Of a stretch of DNA of 12,664 bases, positions 1 through 8,400 are shown piece by piece. The notes below the pieces were generated by a model that saw nothing but the letters and a program-made list of their open reading frames with translations, was not told the DNA's origin and searched no databases. The stretch is from the NCBI GenBank assembly GCA_020425885.1, contig JAGQRA010000413.1, positions 1 to 12,664 on the forward strand, given 5' to 3'. Numbering within the stretch: the first letter of the stretch is position 1; each line of letters opens with the position of its first letter. The stretch is from Planctomycetota bacterium. Lineage in GTDB: Bacteria; Planctomycetota; UBA1135; UBA2386. Position numbers and translations under genes: made by a program.

Positions 1-1563
1 CCGCTCAAGATGCTGCCGTTCGACAACAAGACCGAGCTGCAGGTGCTGGTCGATCTCGACGAGGGCGCGACGCTCGAACGCACCGCCGCCATCGTGCAGG
101 ACCTGGCGGAGCGGGTCCGGCGCCTGCCCGAGGTCACCGAGGTGACGAGCTACGCCGGCTGCGCCTCGCCGATGGACTTCAACGGCATGGTGCGCAAGTA
201 CTACCTGCGCCAGGCGCCCGAGCTCGGTGAGCTGCGCATAGGCCTGCTGCCGAAGACCGAGCGCCGACATCAGAGCCACCAGCTGGCGTTGCGCGTGCGC
301 GAGCTGCTGCTGCCGGCGGCGACCGCGGCCGGCGCCGAGCTCGCCGTCGTCGAACTGCCACCGGGGCCGCCCGTGCTCGCCACCCTGGTCGCCGAGGTGC
401 GCGGCCCGGTCGACGCCTCGCCGCAGGAACTCGATCAGGCCACCGCGTCGTTGGTGCGGCGACTGCGGCAGGAGCCGGGCGTCGTCGACGTCCAATCCAG
501 CGTCGAGGCCCGGCCGGCGGAGCTGCGCTTCAATCTCGATCACGAGAAGGCTGCCCTGCACGGCGTCGACGCGGCGACGACGGCGCAGGCGCTCCGCACC
601 GCGGTCGGCGGCACGATCGCGACGTTCCTGCACGAGCCGCGAGAGCTGCAGCCGCCGCCCGTCCAGGTCCGGCTCGCGCCGTGGCAGCGCGCCGATGCCG
701 GCGCGCTCGGCGCGCTCCGGGTGCAGGGCCGTGACGGCACCCTGGTCGCCCTGGCCGAGCTCGGGGAGTTCGAGACCGTGGCGCGCGAGGGCACGATCCA
801 TCGCAAGAACCTCGAGCGCGTCGCCTACGTGATAGCGGAGGCGGTGGGCCGACCGCCGGCCGAGATCGTGCTCGACGTCCAGGCCGATCAGCACCGCGCC
901 GGCGACGTCGTTGCCGCCGCCCCGCGTCCGCTGTCGAGCCGCACGCTGATCGACAACGGCGGCGGCCAGCCGTGGAGCGTGGCGGACGGCTATCGCGTCG
1001 ACTGGCGCGGCGAGGGCGAGTGGAAGATCACGCTCGACGCGTTCCGCGACCTCGGGCTCGCCTTCTTCGCCGCCTGCCTCGGCATCTACATCCTGCTCGT
1101 GCACGAGACCAAGAGCTACACCATGCCGCTCGTGCTGATGATGTCGATCCCGTTCACGATCCTCGGCATCCTGCCGGGCTTCTGGATCCTCAACCTGCTG
1201 CTCGATCAGCCCGTGGCCGGCGTCGGCAACCCGGTGTTCTTCACCGCCACCGGCATGATCGGCATGATCGCGCTGGCCGGCATCGCGGTGCGCAATTCGA
1301 TCATCCTGATCGACTTCGTGCAGGGCGCCGAACGCCGCGGCGCCACGCTCGAACAGGCGATCCTGCAGAGCGGTGCCATGCGCCTGCGCCCGATCGTGCT
1401 GACCGCGGGTGCCGCCATCCTGGCCTCGATCCCGATCACGCTCGACCCGATCTTCAGCGGGCTGGCCTGGGCGCTGATCTTCGGTCTCGTGGTGTCGAGC
1501 ACGTTCTCGCTCGTGCTCGTGCCCGTCATCTACTACCTGCTGCGCCGGCGCGCGACGCGGTGA
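1..1563 (+). CDS. RND-family efflux permease, C-terminal half (5' end outside window)
   Basis: The frame is open from base 1, so the gene begins upstream; the ATG at 10 is internal. What is seen is the second half of an inner-membrane RND pump. A periplasmic porter region comes first, opening with KMLPFDNKTELQVLVDL, which is typical of the second porter repeat. Five hydrophobic segments follow, at about nt 1045-1105, 1123-1205, 1231-1317, 1387-1440 and 1462-1545, matching TM8-TM12. The segment GIAVRNSIILIDF (about nt 1282-1320) matches the TM10 signature of the family. Its Arg, encoded at 1291-1293, aligns with the proton-relay Lys of AcrB. RND permeases are proton-driven trimers that work with a periplasmic adaptor and an outer-membrane channel; neither partner is in the window, so they may lie upstream. 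The substrate (drug, metal or other) cannot be told from this half. The stop TGA at 1561-1563 is only 9 bases from the convergent fucosidase stop. Confidence 0.93.
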   Translation, partial: PLKMLPFDNKTELQVLVDLDEGATLERTAAIVQDLAERVRRLPEVTEVTSYAGCASPMDFNGMVRKYYLRQAPELGELRIGLLPKTERRHQSHQLALRVRELLLPAATAAGAELAVVELPPGPPVLATLVAEVRGPVDASPQELDQATASLVRRLRQEPGVVDVQSSVEARPAELRFNLDHEKAALHGVDAATTAQALRTAVGGTIATFLHEPRELQPPPVQVRLAPWQRADAGALGALRVQGRDGTLVALAELGEFETVAREGTIHRKNLERVAYVIAEAVGRPPAEIVLDVQADQHRAGDVVAAAPRPLSSRTLIDNGGGQPWSVADGYRVDWRGEGEWKITLDAFRDLGLAFFAACLGIYILLVHETKSYTMPLVLMMSIPFTILGILPGFWILNLLLDQPVAGVGNPVFFTATGMIGMIALAGIAVRNSIILIDFVQGAERRGATLEQAILQSGAMRLRPIVLTAGAAILASIPITLDPIFSGLAWALIFGLVVSSTFSLVLVPVIYYLLRRRATR

Positions 1564-1572
1564 GCGGCAAGG

Positions 1573-3747
1573 TCAGTGGCTGAGGGCCGACGCCGGAACC
1601 GGCTGGCGCGGCACGTCGGGCCCTTGCCATTGCAAGCCGAGGGCGGCGTCGCCGGCGGCGTTGAAGTAATCGATGCGGATCGGATGCGCGCCGGCCGCGA
1701 GCCCGAGTCGGCAGCTCTTCTCGACCTGGCCGTGCAGGCCGTCGTTGTCGATCCGCAGCTCGCCGTGCAGGTACAGCCGCGAGCCGTCGTCGCTGCGGAT
1801 CGTGAGCTCGTAGATGCCGTCGGTCGGGACCTCGAGGCAGCCGGTGTAGCTGAAGGCGTAGTGCTCGTCGCGTCGCCGCGGCGCGAGTCCCGGGACCGCG
1901 ACGGTGCCCTCGGCCTCGAGCTTCGCCTGCGGCAGTTGATCGAGCGTCTGCCAACCACCCTCGTAGTAGCGATAGTGCAGGCCGGCGACACGGGGTGTCG
2001 GGGATGCGGCGACCGTCGCGATCAGGTTGTCCGCCGTCCAGGCCTCGAACTCCCGCGTCGTCGGCAGCGGGCTCGGCACGCCATCGAGTTCGGCGACCGC
2101 GCGCAGCGTGCAGGAACGATCGAGCGTGATCGGTTCGCGATAGATCGGCGAGTCCGGTCCAGGCTCGCTGCCGTCCAGCGTGTAGCGCACGATCGCGTCG
2201 GCTCGCCCGGTGCGCAGCTCGACGCGCGCGCTGCGGAGGAACGCGGTGGCCGCGCCGTGGACCTCGACGCGGGGCGGCTCGGCATGCAGCCCGAGTTCGA
2301 CGATCGCCGGGCAGGCGGCGGCGTCGAGGATTCGCAGCCGCAACCGGTCGCTGTGCTGGAACTCGCCGCGCCACAGCCGGCGCGCGCCGATGCCGGTGCC
2401 GCGGGCGAACTCGCGGTAGCCGCCGTCCTGCCAGCGATCGAGGGCCCAGTCGTCGATCCGCAGGCCGAGCGGCAGGTGCTCGCGGATCGAGACGACGTTG
2501 AACCAGCGCGCCGCCGGCAGTCGGATCTCGAGCGCGGCCGTTGTGGTCGCGTCCTCGGTCGTCCAGTAGGTGTCGCCGTCGCCGTCGAGCACGTTGGCGG
2601 CGGCATAGGCGGCGGCGTTGCCACGGCTCTCGCTGGCGCTCACGGTCGCGCCGGCGGCGACGTCGGTGCCGAACGTCGCGTCGAGGATGCGACGGAATCC
2701 GCGCAGGCTCGCGATGTCGCGGTCGTGGATGCGGCCGCGTCGATCGGGCGGCAGGTTGAGCAGCAGCGATGAGCCGCGGCCGACCGAGGCGTAATAGAGG
2801 TCGACCAGCTGCTGCGGCGACTTCACCCGTTCGTCCTGATCCCGGTGGTAGAACCAGCCCGGCCTGATCGACACGTCGGCCTCGGCCGGCATCCAGAAGC
2901 GGCCATCGCGGTGACCGCCGGTGCCCTCGCGGTAGCGCGTCGTGCCGGGGCCGGCCATGCTCTCGCCGTCGTTCGCGGTCGGGGTGTAGGTCGCCCAGCA
3001 CGGGTCGCCGGCGATGCCGCGTTCGTTGCCGACCCAACGGATGTCGGGCCCGGCGTCGGAGAAGATCATCGCCTCGGGCTGCAGCTCGCGTACGAGCGCG
3101 ATGTTCTCGGCCCAGCCGTAGTAGCTGCCGCGGTCGATGATCCGATTCTCGCGTGCGCCGCCGTAGTAGCCGTCGCCGCCGTTGGCGCCGTCCCACCAGA
3201 CCTCGAAGATCGGACCGTAGCCGGTCAGCAGCTCGCGCAGCTGGGCGCGGTAGTAGTCGACGTAGGCCGGGCGGCCGTAGTCGGCGTGGTTGCGGTCCCA
3301 CGGCGAGAGGTAGACCCCGAAGCGCAGGCCGTGACGGCGGCAGGCATCGGAGACCTCGCGCACGACGTCGCCGCGGCCGTCGCGCCACGGCGAGGAAGCA
3401 ACGTCGTGGGTGGTGAACGACGACGGCCACAGGCAGAAGCCATCATGGTGCTTGCAGGTCAGGATCAGCCCGCGCATGCCGGCGGCCGCGGCCTCGCCGG
3501 CGATCTGGTCGGCGTCGAAATCGGTCGGGGCGAAGATCTCCGGGCTCTCGTCGCCGTAGCCCCATTCCTTGTCGGTGAACGTGTTGGTCGTGAAGTGCAG
3601 GAAGCCGTAGAACTCGAGTTCGTGCCACGCCCGCTGGCGCGCAGTCGGCACGGCGCCGAACGGGCGCGGCGGGGGCGGCGTGGTGGGGGCCTCGGGTTCC
3701 TGGACTGATGTCAGGGCGGCGGCGAAGGCGAGGATGGTGGCGAGCAT
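1573..3747 (-). CDS. Secreted alpha-L-fucosidase (GH29) with discoidin, chitobiase-C-like and PA14 domains
   Basis: The protein has 724 residues and hydrolyses terminal alpha-L-fucose from glycans outside the cytoplasm. The N-terminus MLATILAFAAALTSVQ is a short hydrophobic export signal lacking the usual positive charge; no ATG, GTG or TTG lies just upstream in frame, so this start is preferred. The GH29 catalytic domain covers about residues 35-355. It shows KHHDGF (99-104), FEVWWDGANG with probable nucleophile Asp186, PAEADVSIRPGWFY with probable acid/base Glu289, and the domain-closing SLLLNLPPDRRG. The WWDGANGGDG style suggests the 1,3/1,4-type subfamily B, which is an inference. An F5/8-type C (discoidin) domain follows at about 360-490, then a chitobiase/hexosaminidase C-terminal-like beta domain (493-570) containing YTLDGSEP, then a PA14 domain (585-715) containing RSDDGSRLYLHGEL and IDNDGLHG. 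The last three probably bind carbohydrate. The gene is transcribed alone, divergently from the glycosyltransferase. Confidence 0.93.
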   Translation of the reverse strand: MLATILAFAAALTSVQEPEAPTTPPPPRPFGAVPTARQRAWHELEFYGFLHFTTNTFTDKEWGYGDESPEIFAPTDFDADQIAGEAAAAGMRGLILTCKHHDGFCLWPSSFTTHDVASSPWRDGRGDVVREVSDACRRHGLRFGVYLSPWDRNHADYGRPAYVDYYRAQLRELLTGYGPIFEVWWDGANGGDGYYGGARENRIIDRGSYYGWAENIALVRELQPEAMIFSDAGPDIRWVGNERGIAGDPCWATYTPTANDGESMAGPGTTRYREGTGGHRDGRFWMPAEADVSIRPGWFYHRDQDERVKSPQQLVDLYYASVGRGSSLLLNLPPDRRGRIHDRDIASLRGFRRILDATFGTDVAAGATVSASESRGNAAAYAAANVLDGDGDTYWTTEDATTTAALEIRLPAARWFNVVSIREHLPLGLRIDDWALDRWQDGGYREFARGTGIGARRLWRGEFQHSDRLRLRILDAAACPAIVELGLHAEPPRVEVHGAATAFLRSARVELRTGRADAIVRYTLDGSEPGPDSPIYREPITLDRSCTLRAVAELDGVPSPLPTTREFEAWTADNLIATVAASPTPRVAGLHYRYYEGGWQTLDQLPQAKLEAEGTVAVPGLAPRRRDEHYAFSYTGCLEVPTDGIYELTIRSDDGSRLYLHGELRIDNDGLHGQVEKSCRLGLAAGAHPIRIDYFNAAGDAALGLQWQGPDVPRQPVPASALSH

Positions 3748-3828
3748 CGGTGCCCCGTTGTAACCGGCCCGGCCGCGCGGCGGTCGCCAATCGCCAGGGG
3801 GTACCCTGTCGGCGACGCCGGCAGGCGG

Positions 3829-3834
3829 TAGCAT
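3829..3834 (+). promoter_or_regulatory. Possible -10 element (TAGCAT) for the glycosyltransferase gene
   Basis: The 98-base divergent spacer 3748-3845 must hold the start signals of both the fucosidase and the glycosyltransferase. TAGCAT fits the TANNNT pattern of a -10 box and ends 11 bases before the GTG start, which would give a leader of only a few bases. No convincing -35 hexamer is found at the right distance and no Shine-Dalgarno sequence follows. This is a weak assignment resting on position and a 4/6 consensus match. Confidence 0.2.
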
Positions 3835-3845
3835 CCGGCGCGGCC

Positions 3846-5255
3846 GTGAAGATCCTCCTCGCACTCCAGGGCTTCCCTCCCGAACTGATGGGTGGGACCG
3901 AGAACAGTGCCCGCGAGACGGCCCACGCGCTCGTCCGCGCCGGCCACGAGGTCGTGATCGTCGCCGGCTCCGATCGCTGGCAGGACGGCTTCCGCCTGAC
4001 GGAGCAGGAGGAGATCGAGAGCCGCACCGGCAGGGTGATCCGCGTCTTCCGCATTCATCGCGACGACCTCTATTTCTGCCACTGGCAGAAGTCGCTGTCG
4101 GTCGCCGTCGGCCGGACCTTCCAGGAAGTCCTGCGCCGCGAGCGTCCCGATCTCGTCCATGTCCATCACTGGCTGCGGCTCTCGCGCGACCTGGTCTGGC
4201 GGGCGGCGCAGGAGGGCATCCCGGCGATGGTGACGTTGCACGACATGTGGTCGACCTGTCTGGTCTGTTTCCGCATCCGGCCCGACACGCGCGACATCTG
4301 CACGACCCCGCTCGCCGCCAGCGCATGCACCGGCTGCGCGGCGCACCTGGTGCCGCGGACGCCGTGGCGGAGCGCGGCCGAGGTCTCTGCCGAGGCCGAT
4401 CGGTTTCGCCAGGATCTGATCCGCGAGGTGCGGCTGGCCCGCGCCGTGGTCGCGCTTTCGCACGCCCATGTCCGGCAGGTCGAGGCCGTGACCGCGCCGC
4501 GCGGTGTCCCGGTGCGGCCGTTGCTGCTCGGCTGCGATCTCGATCTGCCGCGCAAGCCGCCGCTGGCGCCGCCGGCCGAGCTCGGCGTGCTACGGCTCGG
4601 CTGTTGGGCGACGCTGCATCCGCTCAAGGGGCAGGACACGCTGATCGAAGCGGTGCGGCTGGCGGCCGGCGGTCCGTTGCCGATCGAACTGCACCTCGCC
4701 GGCAATCAGTCCGACGCCGCGTTCATCGCCAGCCTGCGCACGGCGGCGGCGGCGGCCGATCTCGCCGTCTTCGTGCACGGTTCCTATCCCGCCGGCGGTC
4801 TGCCGTTCCACCCGGTCACCGACGTGCACCTGATGATCGCGGGCACGCGCGCGCTCGAGACCTGGGGCGTGGTGATCGACGAGGCCGTGGCGCTCGGCCT
4901 GCCGATGATCCTGCCGGAGAGCGGCGCCTACCCCGAGCACATCGGCGGTCGCGGCCGTGGGGCGTTGTTCTACGAACGCTCGAACGCCGAGTCGTTGGCC
5001 GCGGTGTTGCGGCGCTTGCAGCGCGAGCCCGGGCTGGTCGCGGCGCTGCGCGCCGAGCTGCCGACGCTGCGCGAGATCCTGCCGACGGTCGAGGCCCACG
5101 TCGGGCAGCTCGAGCGCATCTACCGCGACGTGTGCGCGCAGGGGGCTCCTGCCGTCGAACCGATCGACCGCGATCGCGAGGAGGCGGACGAGGCGGCGCA
5201 GCGGGCCTGGGACCGGGCGCTCGAGTCGTGTTCGCCGGAGCAGCTGGGGTTCTGA
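3846..5255 (+). CDS. Glycosyltransferase, GT-B fold, family 4-like
   Basis: A 469-residue cytoplasmic or membrane-associated retaining glycosyltransferase that would transfer a sugar from a nucleotide donor onto a glycan or lipid acceptor. The GTG start at 3846 is chosen because family homology begins exactly there with MKILLALQGFPPELMGGTE; the upstream open frame is arginine-rich non-homologous sequence. The N-terminal acceptor domain shows the GGTE loop (16-19), GHEVVIV (33-39) and DLVHVHHW (102-109). The C-terminal donor domain shows LGCWATLHPLKGQDTLIEAV (251-270) and the EX7E pair Glu338/Glu346 in ETWGVVIDE, followed by GLPMILPESGAYPEHI. A cysteine cluster at 138, 141, 152, 161 and 164 lies in the acceptor domain, which could bind a metal. 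The last 30 residues are charged and helical. No membrane segment is seen. Donor and acceptor sugars are unknown. A palindromic repeat begins 9 bases after the stop. Confidence 0.9.
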   Translation: MKILLALQGFPPELMGGTENSARETAHALVRAGHEVVIVAGSDRWQDGFRLTEQEEIESRTGRVIRVFRIHRDDLYFCHWQKSLSVAVGRTFQEVLRRERPDLVHVHHWLRLSRDLVWRAAQEGIPAMVTLHDMWSTCLVCFRIRPDTRDICTTPLAASACTGCAAHLVPRTPWRSAAEVSAEADRFRQDLIREVRLARAVVALSHAHVRQVEAVTAPRGVPVRPLLLGCDLDLPRKPPLAPPAELGVLRLGCWATLHPLKGQDTLIEAVRLAAGGPLPIELHLAGNQSDAAFIASLRTAAAAADLAVFVHGSYPAGGLPFHPVTDVHLMIAGTRALETWGVVIDEAVALGLPMILPESGAYPEHIGGRGRGALFYERSNAESLAAVLRRLQREPGLVAALRAELPTLREILPTVEAHVGQLERIYRDVCAQGAPAVEPIDRDREEADEAAQRAWDRALESCSPEQLGF

Positions 5256-5264
5256 GTGTCCCTA

Positions 5265-5310
5265 CGGTGCCAGGACCAAAACCCACATGTGCGTTTTGGT
5301 CCTGGCACCG
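5265..5310. repeat. Palindromic REP-like element, copy A
   Basis: A 46-base near-perfect inverted repeat. The outer arm CGGTGCCAGGACCAAAAC (5265-5282) pairs with 5293-5310 over 18 bases without a mismatch. Then comes one mismatch (C5283/C5292), then the self-complementary centre CACATGTG (5284-5291). In total 22 of 23 possible pairs form, with essentially no loop. It starts 9 bases after the glycosyltransferase stop. It shares 43 of 46 bases with the element at 8588-8633. No T-run follows (next bases AGACAACC), so it does not look like a standard intrinsic terminator, although transcript folding or termination is possible. It could be a REP-type dispersed element or a dimeric-protein site. 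Confidence 0.85.
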
Positions 5311-5420
5311 AGACAACCCGGCCGCGGTGAAGCGGCGCAAGCGCGCGGCCGCAGGTGGGATCGCCGACCATGCCAGCCCCGCTTCCCCGGCAGGTTGCTG
5401 ATCCCGTTCTCGAGCCGCGC

Positions 5421-5426
5421 TACGGT
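5421..5426 (+). promoter_or_regulatory. Possible -10 element (TACGGT) for the transglutaminase-like gene
   Basis: TACGGT fits TANNNT and ends 7 bases before the ATG at 5434, so transcription would begin at or next to the start codon (a leaderless message). This agrees with the absence of a Shine-Dalgarno sequence. The nearest -35-like hexamer, TTGCTG at 5395-5400, is 20 bases away, which is longer than usual. Assignment is weak. An in-frame GTG at 5425-5427 overlaps the box and is an alternative start. Confidence 0.2.
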
Positions 5427-5433
5427 GCGCCCC

Positions 5434-8400
5434 ATGCTGCCCCTGTTCCGTTCGATCTCCCTGCTCACCGGGTTGCTGATCGCGGCCGCCGCGGTGGCGC
5501 AGGAGGACCCGTCCGCGCCACCGGTCCTGCGTGCGCCCGAGTCCATCACGCGGACCCCGCTCGCCGAGCTGCGTGAGGCCTACGGCGGCGAGCCCGGCGT
5601 CGTCGAACGTGACGGCTGGTTCTGCTGGCACGATCAGGCCGGTGACGGCTACGAGCTGTTCGGTCGCAGCGAGAATAACGATGCGTTGCTGCATACGCGG
5701 TTCGGCACCGTGCAGCTCGACTACTTCCTGGTCTGCGGCGGCGAGGTCGAGAAGCTGGAGCAACTGCTGCTGCCGCTCGGGGCGGAGACCGCGCGCACTG
5801 AGCCGATCGTGGTCGAGCGGAACCCCCTGCTCGGCATCGCCGCCAGCGACGACGGCGCGATCAAGAGCCGCGATTGGGTCGGGCGCGCCGAGTCGATCGC
5901 TGCGCCAGCCGATCTGTCGACCCGGCTCGAGGCGATCGCCGCCGCCGCCGATCTGCTGATGGCTGCCGCGCCGGTCGCGGCCTGGCCCGAACTCGCGCAC
6001 GATGCGTTGGCGAGCTCGTTGCACCGCGCGGCGATGCCGGGGTTCGGCGAGGACGATCTCGATGGCGATGCCGATCCGGCCATGCTGCGGCGCATGATCG
6101 CCAACGGCTGGCTGCGTGCGGTCGTCGGCGGCGCCGGCGAACAGGTCGCGGCGGTCGAGGCCGCGGTGGCGGCGGCGATGCGGTTCGAGCCCGTTCGCCG
6201 TTTCCGCCGCGATCAGGACAGCGCGCTGACCGAGCTGCAGAACGCCTGTGGCGACACCGGCTGGCGGCTGAGCGGGGCCGACCGGCTGCGCGTCGCGTTC
6301 TGGCCGCCGATGGCCGGCATGACCCCGCTCGGCATCGACTTCCCGATGTGGAGCTGGCTCGCGCTCGACCTGCCGAACGGGTCAGACCCGTTCGTCGATC
6401 CGGCGGCGGTGAACGCGGCGACGTCGGCGCGGCTGTCGACGTACGGCACCGAACTCGTCTCCTGGGATGCGGATGCCGGTCTGGTCGCCGATGACGAACT
6501 CTGGCGCACGGTCGTCGATCTCGACCATATCGAAGGCGCCGCCCGCGACAGCGCGCCGCGCAACTACCTGCCGCCGCACCTGGTGCTGGCGGATCCGCAC
6601 GGCGGCGTGCACGTGCTGCATACGCGACATGGCGCGCTGCGGGCCGCCGCCGGCGCCGGTGACGAGGCTCGTTTCCTCGCCGACGCAGCCCGCGTGCTGC
6701 CGGATCCCGCGCACGTCGATCTGATCGGTCAGTACCTGTTCTCGTACGTCTCGGACAGTCCGGACCCGACCCGGCCGCGGTTGGTCGGGACTGCGAGGGC
6801 CTGCGGTGAGATCCATCAGACGGCGGCGCAGACGCTCGCCATGTCGCGCGCTGGCGTTTGTCGCGGCGATTGCGATGACCTGGCCGAGCTCTTGGTCGAG
6901 GTGCTGCGGACACAGGGGCGCGCCGCCCATGTCGTCGGCACCCGCGCGCACCTGCTGGCGATGACGGCGACCGAGCCGGGCGACGAGTGGATCGTGCACG
7001 TGCTGCAGACCGGGCCGGCCGGTGAGTACCGGGCCGCGACGTTGGTCGAGGCCCTGGCCGCGGCCATTCGCGACCACGATGACGAGTACGTGTTCGATCC
7101 GTCGGAGATCTCGTTGCCGCTGCGGTTCTCGAACGAGAACACGCGCGAGGACACCTACCAGGATCATCGCGTGTTCTCGTCACCGGCGTACGCGGCCGAC
7201 TCGCGTGCCGTCGAAGAAGCGCTGCATTGCGGCTTCCATGGCCAGGCGATCGATCGCCTCGAGCAGCTCATGGCCCGTCACGGTCGTGGCAATGGCGAGC
7301 TGGTCAGGCTCGCCATGCTGTGGTCGCGCTCGGGCGATCATGCGCGCGCCGTGCAACTGCTCGAGGAGGCGGGCGGGCTGGCCGAGTATGCGACCTCGAA
7401 GATCTGGTGCGAAGGTTACCTGGCGGCAGCATTGGCCGAGGCCGGCCGCAACGAGGCGGCGATGGCCGCGATCGAACGTCTGATCGTCGCCGCCCCGCAG
7501 GCGTTGGCCGAGGAGCGCGAGTTGGCCCGGGTCAATGTCGCGGTCTCGGTCGCCGAGACCATGGCGATGATCGAGGCATGGCCGGAGTTCGGCCGGTTGG
7601 TCGAGGCGCTGGTCCTGCCCGATGCCCGGCGCCTGCTCGTCGAGTTGAGGCAGCGACTCGAGAACGACGATTCCGAGTCGGAGGACGAGGCGGCCTTCAC
7701 GGCCGAAGCCCTCGGCCTGCCGCAGGCGTCGACCTTCGCGCTCACGTCGCAGCTGACGTCCATGGTCGGGCTCCTGCTCGAGTGCGCCGAACGCCCGGAG
7801 TGCGGCAGGCCGGGCCTCGAGCGATCGATCCGCGATGTGCTGGGGCGGTGGTCACCGCTGGCGCTGCTCGGCATCGAGGACGACGGGGAGTTGTTGATGC
7901 AGCTCGGCAACGTCGCCAGGGCGCACCGCGTCGTTCTCGGCAGCGAGGTCTTCGAGGCCAAGCTCGCCGCGACCGAGCCGGCGCGTTCGGGTCGCCCGCC
8001 GACCGTCGGCCGGGTGCTCGGACTGACCCAGGTGCGGCGCGACCTGCCCTGGCTTCACGCCGCGGTCGGGATGCGGGTCCAGGACATCGAGCGCCATCTC
8101 GGCAGAGGACACCGGGTCCTCGACCGCGAAGCGCTGGACCGCGACTTCGAGGCCCTGCACCGAGCCGCCGATGCGGCGCGAACGCTGGGGCTCAAGGGAC
8201 CTGTCCTCGAGGACGTCATGCGCACCGTCGAGCTGGTGCAGGCACTGCTGATCGGTGACGTGGTGCGCATTCGCGAGCGCTTCGTCGAGTGCGCCAGCCG
8301 CGATGACAAGCAGCTGCGCGATCTGACCTGTGGCACGGTGGCCCTGACCGCTGGCTTGCTGCCCGCCGCTGACTTCGGCCGTGCCCTCGAACTCTGGGCC

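Noticed and set aside
1526..3430. A 634-codon open frame on the - strand in another frame of the fucosidase
   Set aside because: It is extremely Arg/Pro-rich and overlaps the GH29 protein throughout; it is a frame shadow.
3708..3845. N-terminal extension of the glycosyltransferase from an ATG at 3708
   Set aside because: It overlaps the 5' end of the divergent fucosidase gene, is Arg-rich, and family homology begins exactly at the GTG at 3846.
5265..5310. Calling the palindrome a standard rho-independent terminator
   Set aside because: No T-tract follows either arm on either strand, and the stem is perfectly symmetric with no loop, unlike usual intrinsic terminators.
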